Assembly (NCBI GenBank): GCA_902573235.1
Contig: CACGIZ010000001.1
Coordinates: 62,001-126,000, forward strand
Reading direction: 5' to 3'
Origin: an uncultured Pelagibacteraceae bacterium
Lineage (GTDB): Bacteria; Pseudomonadota; Alphaproteobacteria; Pelagibacterales; Pelagibacteraceae
DNA length: 64,000 nucleotides
The position numbers and the translations under genes are program-made. This document shows, one piece after another, positions 31,583-40,093 of this stretch. Every line of letters starts with the position of its first letter. Position 1 is the first letter of the stretch. The notes under the pieces are model-generated. The model did not search any database and was not told the origin of the DNA. It saw only the letters and a program-made list of their open reading frames with translations.

Positions 31583-32916
31583 ATTATTTTTTCATTATCT
31601 AGCCAACTAACATTAAAGTCTGAATTGATGAATTTTTTATGATTTAATAATTTCTTATGAAGAGGAATAGTTGTAGTAATACCTTCTATAACAAATTCGT
31701 CTAAAGATCTATTCATCCTCTGAATTGCCTCTAATCTATTTCTACCGTGGCAAATGAGTTTACACACCATACTGTCGTAGTAAGGAGTTACCTTATAGCC
31801 TTGAAAGATAGCACCATCTACCCTAGTTCTAAAACCTGAGGGCTGGTGACACATGCCAATAACTCCAGGCGATGGTTGGAAATTTTTACTTGGATCTTCC
31901 GCATTTATTCTACACTCTATTGCATGACCCCTAGGATTTACATCAGATTGTTTTAAGGCAGTTTCTCCAGAAAAAGCTATCCAAATTTGCTCCTTTATAA
32001 TATCTATACCGGTAACCATTTCTGATACAGGATGTTCAACCTGAACTCTTGTATTCATTTCTAAAAAATAAAACTTTCCATCTTCGTATATAAATTCTAC
32101 AGTACCAGCACCCTCATATCCGATTTTAGTTACCATTTTTACAGTTTTTTCAAAAAGATCTTTTCTTATTTCATCATTTAATACAGGACTTGGAGTTTCC
32201 TCTATTAGTTTTTGATGTCTTCTTTGAACAGAACAATCTCTCTCATGTAAGTGAACTGTTCTATTTTTTCCAGATAATATTTGAACTTCAATGTGTCTAG
32301 GGTTTTGAAAAAATTTTTCAATATATACCTCATCATTCCCAAAATATTTTTTAGCTTCAGTTTTTGCTGTTGAAAAAAGTGTTTCAAAATCTTCCTCTTT
32401 ATTCACTATTTTCATTCCTTTACCTCCACCTCCTCCTGATGCTTTAATTAAGACAGGAAATCCAATTTTTTTGCAAAGTTCTTTTGCTTCTTTAATATCT
32501 TTTACCCCACCTTCTGAGCCTTCAATTATTGGTAGACCATTTTCTTTGGCAATTTTTTTTGCCTGAATTTTATCACCCATCATTTTGATATGCTTAGAGG
32601 ATGCTCCAATAAATTTAATTTTGTTTTCCTCTAAGATTTTTGCAAAATTAGCATTTTCAGACAAAAATCCATATCCAGGATGTACAGCCTCAGTGTTTGT
32701 TAAATCAATTGCAGATAATAACGCTGGTATATTAAGATAACTATTAGCAGGTTGATGTGAACCAATACAAACACTTTCGTCTGCTAATTTGACATGCATG
32801 CTTTCTCTATCAACATCCGAATGAACAGCTACTGTTGAGATTCCCCATTCTTTACAAGCTCTTATAATTCTAACTGCAATTTCCCCACGGTTCGCAATTA
32901 AAATTTTTTTAAACAT
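31579..32916 (-). CDS. accC: Biotin carboxylase subunit of acetyl-CoA carboxylase
   Basis: KILIANRGEIAVRIIRA, KASGGGGGKGMKIV, EMNTRVQVEHPVSEMVTGID. Confidence 0.97.
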   Translation of the reverse strand: MFKKILIANRGEIAVRIIRACKEWGISTVAVHSDVDRESMHVKLADESVCIGSHQPANSYLNIPALLSAIDLTNTEAVHPGYGFLSENANFAKILEENKIKFIGASSKHIKMMGDKIQAKKIAKENGLPIIEGSEGGVKDIKEAKELCKKIGFPVLIKASGGGGGKGMKIVNKEEDFETLFSTAKTEAKKYFGNDEVYIEKFFQNPRHIEVQILSGKNRTVHLHERDCSVQRRHQKLIEETPSPVLNDEIRKDLFEKTVKMVTKIGYEGAGTVEFIYEDGKFYFLEMNTRVQVEHPVSEMVTGIDIIKEQIWIAFSGETALKQSDVNPRGHAIECRINAEDPSKNFQPSPGVIGMCHQPSGFRTRVDGAIFQGYKVTPYYDSMVCKLICHGRNRLEAIQRMNRSLDEFVIEGITTTIPLHKKLLNHKKFINSDFNVSWLDNEKII

Positions 32917-33350
32917 TATTCTAAAACAACTAGAGCTTGTCCAAATTCGACAGGTTGTCCATCAGATACGAGTATTTCTTTTATTACCCCATCAGCAGTA
33001 GAGGGCACATGATTCATTGTTTTCATAGCTTCTACAATCATTATTGTATCACCCTTTTTAATTTTTTTTCCAACCTCTACAAATTTTTTAGCACCAGGCT
33101 CAGGTGCATGATAAGCAGTACCAATTATTGGTGAAGTCACTTCAGTTCCGGATTTAGAACTTTTTATTACTTCAGAATTTTGAGTTACTGAGAGATTATC
33201 ATTTGGTATTTTAGAAGTTTGATTATTTATTGAAATATTATTTTTTGAAACTTTTATTTTTGTATCTTTTTCAGTATATTCTAACTCTGTTAAATTAAAT
33301 TCATTGAGATAATCACTTAATTCTTTAATAATTTTTTTGTCAATTTTCAT
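32916..33350 (-). CDS. accB: Biotin carboxyl carrier protein
   Basis: IVEAMKTMNHV biotinylation motif. Confidence 0.96.
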   Translation of the reverse strand: MKIDKKIIKELSDYLNEFNLTELEYTEKDTKIKVSKNNISINNQTSKIPNDNLSVTQNSEVIKSSKSGTEVTSPIIGTAYHAPEPGAKKFVEVGKKIKKGDTIMIVEAMKTMNHVPSTADGVIKEILVSDGQPVEFGQALVVLE

Positions 33351-33787
33351 ATTTTTAAAAGCTTGTGCATTGAAATTATGGCTAAAATATAACCATCAGC
33401 TCCCAATCCAAAAATTCCACCAGTAACTATATCACTTAAAAGAGATTTTTGTCTGAATTCTTCTCTTTTATAAATATTTGAAATATGCACCTCTATGATA
33501 GGTTTTTTAAAAAGATCTAATGCATCTCTAATTGCAACCGATGTATGAGTAAATGCTGCTGCATTTATAATCATTCCGTCATACTTTTTTCTTGAGTCTT
33601 GTATAATATTAACTAATTCGCCTTCTAAATTAGATTGAGAAAAATTAAGTTCTAAGCCTAATTCTTTACTTTTTTTTTCACAACTATCTTTCAATTTATC
33701 AAACGTAATCGATCCATATTGTGATTGTTCTCTTTCTCCTAATAGATTAAGATTTGGACCATTAATAATAATAATTTTATTATTCAT
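33347..33787 (-). CDS. aroQ: Type II 3-dehydroquinate dehydratase
   Basis: IINGPNLNLLGEREQSQYG, IINAAAFTHTSVAIRDAL, EVHISNIYKREEFR. Confidence 0.96.
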   Translation of the reverse strand: MNNKIIIINGPNLNLLGEREQSQYGSITFDKLKDSCEKKSKELGLELNFSQSNLEGELVNIIQDSRKKYDGMIINAAAFTHTSVAIRDALDLFKKPIIEVHISNIYKREEFRQKSLLSDIVTGGIFGLGADGYILAIISMHKLLKI

Positions 33788-33803
33788 TCAGCTCTTATAT
33801 ACG

Positions 33804-34022
33804 ATGAAAAAAGTAAAAAAAATAAAAATTAAAATAAATGGTAAAGTAAAGTTAGTTAAGGAGAACACTAATTTACTAAAACTCCTAAATAATTTAGAAA
33901 TACCATTAAAAAAAGTAGCTATTGAGTTAAATCGAGAAATAACAGATAAAAAAAAATTGGGTAGAAAAACTTTAAAAAAAAATGATACAATTGAAATAGT
34001 TCATTTTATTGGAGGTGGTTAA
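33804..34022 (+). CDS. thiS: Sulfur carrier protein ThiS
   Basis: Small ubiquitin-like protein ending HFIGGG; adjacent thiG. Confidence 0.9.
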   Translation: MKKVKKIKIKINGKVKLVKENTNLLKLLNNLEIPLKKVAIELNREITDKKKLGRKTLKKNDTIEIVHFIGGG

Positions 34023-34023
34023 A

Positions 34024-34797
34024 TTGAAAAAAGATAGTTTTATTGTTGCTAACAAAAAATTTAATTCAAGATTAATAGTGGGCACTGGAAAGTATAAGAA
34101 TATGTCAGAGTGTGCAAAAGCAATTGAGTTATCTGGTGCAGAAATTGTAACTGTTGCAGTTAGAAGGGTGAATATATCTGATAAAAATAAACCTTTGTTG
34201 ATGGATTATGTAAATCCAAAAAAAATTACATATCTACCTAATACTGCGGGATGTTTTAATTCTAAAGAGGCATTAAGAACTTTAAGATTGGCTAGAGAGA
34301 TTGGAGGATGGAAATTAGTAAAATTAGAAGTTTTAGGAGATAAAAAAAATTTATATCCTGAAATGATTGAAACTCTTAATTCAACAGAAGTTTTATCTAA
34401 AGAAGGATTTAAAGTAATGGTATATTGTAATGATGATCCTTTAATGGCAAAAAGATTAGAGAATGCTGGTGCTTGTGCTATTATGCCCTTAGCTGCACCA
34501 ATAGGATCAGGTCTTGGGATTCAAAATAAAGTGAATATCAGATTGATAATAAAAGGAACAAAATTACCCGTAATAATCGACGCAGGTCTTGGTCAAGCAT
34601 CTGATGCTACAATCGCAATGGAACTAGGTTGTGATGGGGTTTTGGTCAATACAGCAATTGCAAAATCAAAAAAACCATTTGATATGGCTGTAGCATTTAA
34701 ACATGCTGTCATAGCAGGTAGACAATCTTATATATCGGGAAGAATGAGAAAAAAATATTTTGGATCACCATCATCGCCAACTAAAGGAATTATTTAG
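34024..34797 (+). CDS. thiG: Thiazole synthase (TTG start at 34024 preferred over 34009)
   Basis: RLIVGTGKY, GCDGVLVNTAIAKSKKP, IKRG-like C-terminal region; GGAGGT 7 nt upstream of TTG. Confidence 0.93.
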   Translation: MKKDSFIVANKKFNSRLIVGTGKYKNMSECAKAIELSGAEIVTVAVRRVNISDKNKPLLMDYVNPKKITYLPNTAGCFNSKEALRTLRLAREIGGWKLVKLEVLGDKKNLYPEMIETLNSTEVLSKEGFKVMVYCNDDPLMAKRLENAGACAIMPLAAPIGSGLGIQNKVNIRLIIKGTKLPVIIDAGLGQASDATIAMELGCDGVLVNTAIAKSKKPFDMAVAFKHAVIAGRQSYISGRMRKKYFGSPSSPTKGII

Positions 34798-36562
34798 CTT
34801 TTTTAAAAAATTTTCTTTTTTTGAATGTTTTTTTTTTAAATTTTTTCTCTTTAAGATTAATAATATTACTCTCTTTTTTTTGTTGCTCTAAATTTTTTAA
34901 TTTTTCGTAATTTTCAATTAACTCCAAAGTTTTTTTTGACCTATTCTTTACATCAATAATATATTCAGGAATAATTAAGTTATTATCTGTTATAATATCA
35001 ATTTTCATTTTATTCTTTTTTTCAAAGTAAGTTAAATCATCAATAAAATTCTCTTTTAAAAAGTCAGATATTTTCTTACAAACTTTTAGTTCAACAAATT
35101 TTGCTTTATTTAAAACCGCTTTTAATTCAACTAATTTAAGTAGTTTCAATGCAAAAGACTCATCAGTTAAATTTACTTTCCATTTAACTGCACTTTCTCT
35201 AAGTCTTTGCCTGGACATCTCTAATAGACCAAAATTACTAATTCTTCCTATTTGAATACGGGCTCTGTCTGAGCGACATTTTTCTTTGAGCCTTCTCTCT
35301 ACTAATCTTCTATTTCCATAATTTAACATGTCTATAAAATCTATTATGATTAATCCTGAGAGATCACGAATTTTTATTTGTCTTGCTATCTCGTCAGCAG
35401 CCTCAAGATTTGTATCCAATGCTGTATTTTCTACATTTTTTTGCTTTATTGAACTGCCAGAATTAATATCAATTGAAATTAATGCTTCAGTCGGATTTAT
35501 TACCAAGTACCCACCAGAATTTAATTTTATTTCTGAGTCAAATATCTGATTTAGTTTTTGCTCTATTCCAACTTCAATGAATAAAGGTGTTTTTCCACGA
35601 TATTTCTTAATTTTTTTTACATGTGAAGGCATCATCATTTTCATGAAATTTTGGGTTTTTTTATAACCCTCGTTACCCTCGACGATAATATTTTTTGTAT
35701 TTTCATCATACATGTCTCTTAAAGTTCTCTTAATTATCTCACTTTCTTGGTGGATTAAAGAAGGAGCAATGGAATTAAGAGCATTATCTTTAATAAGATT
35801 CCAATTATTAATAAGAGTTGTTAAATCGTGATTAATTTCATTTTTTGTTTTGTTAGATCCAGCGGTTCTGACAATTAACCCCATCTCTTTTGGAATTTCT
35901 ATTTCATTCAATATTGCTCTAATTTTTTTTCTGTCGACTGGATTAAATATTTTTCTAGATATTCCACCTCCTTTAGGTGTATTAGGCATTAAGACTATAT
36001 ATTTTCCAGCTATGGAAATAAATGTACTTAGTGCAGCACCTTTTTGACCCCTTTCATCCTTTATAACTTGAACAAGAATTACTTGATTAGGTTTTATTAC
36101 TTCTTGAATTTTATATCTTTTGAATCTTAATTTCTTTTCATTTTTTTTTTCAATATTATCTTTTGAGGTTTCTTTTTCATCAGTTTCTTTTTCAATCGGA
36201 TCTTCAATCTCTAATTTACCCTCCGCAAGGTTTTCCTCTTCTTTTGCTTCAACCTCTTTTGATAATTCTTCTCTTGCTCTTTCTTCTTCTTTTTTAATTA
36301 TTTCCAAATCACTTTTTGGAATTTGATAATAATCTGATTGAATATCATTAAACGACAAAAAACCATGCCTATCTCTACCAAAATCAACAAAAGCTGCTTG
36401 TAATGAGGGCTCAATTCTACTTACTTTACCTAAGTAAATATTGTTTTTTATTAAATTGGTTTTTAAACCTTCGTACTCGTAATCTTCAATATTATTGTCT
36501 GACTTAAGTACAACTCTAGTTTCACTAGGATGCGATGCATCAATGTATAAATTTTTTTCCAT
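34790..36562 (-). CDS. rne: Ribonuclease E/G
   Basis: S1-like N-terminus, DINSGSSIKQKN, IIIDFIDMLNYGNRRLVERRLKE; Lys-rich tail. Confidence 0.92.
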   Translation of the reverse strand: MEKNLYIDASHPSETRVVLKSDNNIEDYEYEGLKTNLIKNNIYLGKVSRIEPSLQAAFVDFGRDRHGFLSFNDIQSDYYQIPKSDLEIIKKEEERAREELSKEVEAKEEENLAEGKLEIEDPIEKETDEKETSKDNIEKKNEKKLRFKRYKIQEVIKPNQVILVQVIKDERGQKGAALSTFISIAGKYIVLMPNTPKGGGISRKIFNPVDRKKIRAILNEIEIPKEMGLIVRTAGSNKTKNEINHDLTTLINNWNLIKDNALNSIAPSLIHQESEIIKRTLRDMYDENTKNIIVEGNEGYKKTQNFMKMMMPSHVKKIKKYRGKTPLFIEVGIEQKLNQIFDSEIKLNSGGYLVINPTEALISIDINSGSSIKQKNVENTALDTNLEAADEIARQIKIRDLSGLIIIDFIDMLNYGNRRLVERRLKEKCRSDRARIQIGRISNFGLLEMSRQRLRESAVKWKVNLTDESFALKLLKLVELKAVLNKAKFVELKVCKKISDFLKENFIDDLTYFEKKNKMKIDIITDNNLIIPEYIIDVKNRSKKTLELIENYEKLKNLEQQKKESNIINLKEKKFKKKTFKKRKFFKKAK

Positions 36563-36661
36563 AAGATGTTTTTTGATTTTTTCATTATTTTGTAAATCTT
36601 AAATTTTGTAATACGTTATTGCCTTATCTTTACCAAATTCCAGTATATAATGATATATAAA

Positions 36662-38998
36662 ATGAGCCATTTAATAAAAAAAATAATTGCAATTTCTTTG
36701 AGTTTTTTGCTTTTGAGCTCAATTTCAATATTTGCTGTATTATGGACTTTTTCAAATAATATTCCTGATTACAAATTTTTAAAGAATTATAAACCTCCGG
36801 TTTCTAGCAAGGTATATTCAGGAGATGGAAAATTAGTAGCAGATTTTTCTAAAGAAAAACGAATATTTGTCCCTTATGAGTCAATTCCCAAAAATATAAT
36901 AAATTCTTTCTTGTCTGCGGAAGATAAAAACTTTTTTTCACACCCTGGAGTTGATGCAAAAGGGGTTTTGAGAGCAGTTATTAATAATATTAAAAACTTA
37001 ATGACATCAAAAAGATTAGAAGGAGCATCAACTATAACACAACAAGTTGCTAAAAATTTTTTGTTAACGAATGAAGTAAGTTTAAATAGAAAAATAAAAG
37101 AAGCAATTTTAGCTTTTAGAATAGAGAGAGCATTGTCAAAAGAGAGAATTTTAGAATTATATTTAAATCAAATTTATCTTGGAAGTGGAGCATATGGAGT
37201 TGCTGCAGCAAGTTTAGAATATTTTGACAAATCAATTAAAGAATTGAATTATGCAGAAGCGGCGTTATTAGCAGCTCTTCCAAAAGCTCCGAGTAAATAC
37301 AACCCTTATAAAAATTTAGAATTGGCAAAATTTAGAAGAAATTTGGTTTTAAAAAATTTATTGGATAATGGTTTTCTCCAAAATGATTCATATTCTAACT
37401 TAAAGAACCAGGAAATTGAACTCAAGAAAACTAAAAAAGTTTATTTAGAAGATGCTCAATATTACATAGAGGACGTAAGAAAAAGTATTATAGAAAAACT
37501 TTCATATGAAAAAGTTTATAAACAAGGCTTTAATATCAATACCCCTATAGATTTAGAGTTACAAAATATTGCAACGACTTCTTTAAGGGATGGATTAATT
37601 TTATACGATAAAAGAAAAGGTTGGCGAGGACCTTTAACTAATAAAATTTATAAAAAAAATTGGTATGAAAAATTAGAAAAATTTGAATTGGAGAATTCAA
37701 TAAATTGGGAATTGGCAATAGTAAGAAAAATTGATCAATTTTCAGCTCTTATTGAGACAAAAAAAGGTTCAAGCGGAATAATTGAATATAAAAATATTAC
37801 ATGGACTAAGAAAGAATTCAAAGAATTAATTTCGGTCGGAGACATTATTTATGTTAAAAAAATATCTGAGAATAAATATGATTTAAAACAACTGCCCAAT
37901 ATTAATGGTGGTATTGTTGTAATGGACCCATATACTGGTAGAGTTTTAGCTTTAAGTGGTGGTTTTAGTTTTAAAAATAGTGAGTTCAATAGAGCAACTC
38001 AGGCATTAAGACAACCTGGTTCGGCATTCAAACCTTTTATATATGCTTTAGCTTTAGAAAATAAGTATACACCTACTTCTTTAGTTTTAGACGCACCTTT
38101 AGTTTTAGATCAAGGATCTGATTTAAAAATGTGGAAACCTGAAAATTATGGAAAAAAATTTTATGGACTGTCAACTATAAGAACAGGACTTGAAAAATCT
38201 AGAAACCTTATGACTGTAAGAATTGCTCAAAGTTTAGGCATTGAAAAAATAATAAATTTCTCAAAAGATTTAGGAATATATGACAATCCAGATAAACTTT
38301 TGTCTGTATCTCTTGGATCAGTAGAAACAACTTTATTAAGATTAACAGCAGCATATTCAACCTTTGTTAATAAAGGAAAACTTGTAGAACCAATAATCAT
38401 TGATAGAGTTCAGGATAGTGAGGGAAATACAATTGTAAATAATGAAAAAAGATCTTGTATAAATTGTAGTCAAATATCATTTACTGGAAATTTTTATCCA
38501 AAAATAAATGACAATTATAAACAGATTTTTTCTCCACAGACTGCTTACCAAGTCACTTCTTTATTAGAGGGTGTAATTCAAAGAGGAACTGGGAAAAAGT
38601 TAAGAAAATTAAAACTTAATATTGCTGGAAAAACTGGAACTACTAATGAGAATACTGATGCGTGGTTTATTGGTTTTACATCAAATTTAGTGATAGGAGT
38701 TTATGTTGGTATGGATAACCCTTCTCCTTTAGGAAAATATGAAACTGGATCAAAAACTGCACTACCAATTTTTGAAAAATTCGTGAGTAAAGCTATAAAA
38801 AAATCAGATGCAAGACCTTTTAAAGTTTCTGAGGGAATTACGATGATGGTTGTAGATCCTATAACTGGCCAAAAAGCAAAATTTTCATCAAAAAATACTA
38901 TTATGGAAGCTTACAAAAGTGAAAATGTTGTGGATGGAAAGGTTTTATACTCAAATAAAAATAGATTAGATACAAATAATATATTAAACTTTTATTAA
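36662..38998 (+). CDS. mrcA: Penicillin-binding protein 1A (start probably ATG 36662, not 36650)
   Basis: EGASTITQQVAKNFLL, RQPGSAFKPFIYALAL, AGKTGTTNENTDAWFIG. Confidence 0.93.
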   Translation: MSHLIKKIIAISLSFLLLSSISIFAVLWTFSNNIPDYKFLKNYKPPVSSKVYSGDGKLVADFSKEKRIFVPYESIPKNIINSFLSAEDKNFFSHPGVDAKGVLRAVINNIKNLMTSKRLEGASTITQQVAKNFLLTNEVSLNRKIKEAILAFRIERALSKERILELYLNQIYLGSGAYGVAAASLEYFDKSIKELNYAEAALLAALPKAPSKYNPYKNLELAKFRRNLVLKNLLDNGFLQNDSYSNLKNQEIELKKTKKVYLEDAQYYIEDVRKSIIEKLSYEKVYKQGFNINTPIDLELQNIATTSLRDGLILYDKRKGWRGPLTNKIYKKNWYEKLEKFELENSINWELAIVRKIDQFSALIETKKGSSGIIEYKNITWTKKEFKELISVGDIIYVKKISENKYDLKQLPNINGGIVVMDPYTGRVLALSGGFSFKNSEFNRATQALRQPGSAFKPFIYALALENKYTPTSLVLDAPLVLDQGSDLKMWKPENYGKKFYGLSTIRTGLEKSRNLMTVRIAQSLGIEKIINFSKDLGIYDNPDKLLSVSLGSVETTLLRLTAAYSTFVNKGKLVEPIIIDRVQDSEGNTIVNNEKRSCINCSQISFTGNFYPKINDNYKQIFSPQTAYQVTSLLEGVIQRGTGKKLRKLKLNIAGKTGTTNENTDAWFIGFTSNLVIGVYVGMDNPSPLGKYETGSKTALPIFEKFVSKAIKKSDARPFKVSEGITMMVVDPITGQKAKFSSKNTIMEAYKSENVVDGKVLYSNKNRLDTNNILNFY

Positions 38999-40093
38999 TG
39001 GAAGATAAATATTTAGATTTAAAAAAAGAAATTGAAAAAATAAATCAAAGAATTAAGGAGTATCTTTGAAAAAAATAATATTTATTCAAAATTAGATAAT
39101 ATAAATAAAAAAATGCTAGAAGAAAATTTCTGGCAAGATAAATCCACCTCAAAAAATATAATTAAAGAAAAAAAACTCTATGAAGACTTACTTAATAGTT
39201 TCAATGAGAGTACTCAAAAATTTAATGATTTGATTGATCTAAATAACTTGGCTGAAGAAGAGAAAGATTTAAATACAAAAAATGATATTATAAAAAATCT
39301 TAAAGATTTAAAAGAAATTGTAAAAAAGGATGAGATAAAATGTTTTTTATCTAATCAAGCTGATACTTTAGATTGCTACATAGAAATCCACGCTGGTGCT
39401 GGAGGAACAGAAAGTCAAGATTGGGCAAATATGCTCAGAAGAATGTATATAAAGTGGGCTGATAGTAAAAAATTTAAATCAAGTTTAATAAGTGAGCATA
39501 AAGGAGAGGAGGCTGGCATAAAATCATCTACAATCAAAATAGAGGGTGATTATATTTTTGGTTTATTGAAAAAAGAATCTGGAATTCATAGATTAGTAAG
39601 AATTTCACCATTTGACTCTGGAGCAAGAAGACATACAAGTTTTGCAAGTATTTGGGTTTATCCTGTTATTGATGAAAATATAAATGTAGAAATATTTGAT
39701 AAAGATTTGAGAGTTGACACATATAGATCTAGTGGGGCGGGTGGCCAACATGTAAATACGACGGACAGTGCGGTTAGAATAACTCATTTACCAACTAAAA
39801 TAGTAGTTCAATGTCAAAATGAAAGATCACAACATAAAAACAAAGAAACCTGCATGAATATGCTGAGAGCTAGATTGTATGATTATGAGATAAAAAAAAA
39901 GGAAAAAGCATCAGAAGATTTAGAGTCTTCAAAGTCTGAAATAGGCTGGGGTCATCAGATAAGGTCATATGTATTACAACCTTATAGACTTGTCAAAGAT
40001 AACAGGACAAATTTTGAGAGCACTAACCCTGATAAAGTACTTGATGGAGAAATAGACGAATTCTTAGAAAATTCACTATATCAAATAAAATGA
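38998..40093 (+). CDS. prfB: Peptide chain release factor 2, +1 programmed frameshift at the UGA 39067..39069
   Basis: Frame 0: MEDKYLDLKKEIEKINQRIKEYL-UGA, with AAGGAG UAU CUU UGA; +1 frame continues into EKNNIYSKLDNINKKMLEENFW..., with GGQ (SSGAGGQHVNTTDSAVR) and SPF (ISPFDSGARRHTSFAS). Confidence 0.93.
39055..39069 (+). promoter_or_regulatory. prfB: RF2 programmed frameshift signal (SD-like AAGGAG + CUU UGA slip site)
   Basis: AAGGAGTATCTTTGA; same layout as E. coli prfB AGGGGGUAUCUUUGA. Confidence 0.92.

Noticed and set aside
33780-33830. Possible TPP riboswitch before thiS
   Set aside because: Only 16 nt separate the aroQ and thiS starts; no TPP aptamer core seen.
34800-34870. T-rich runs at the 3' end of rne and similar poly-A/T tracts throughout as terminators
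   Set aside because: They are Lys/Phe codon runs within coding sequence, with no GC-containing stem upstream.
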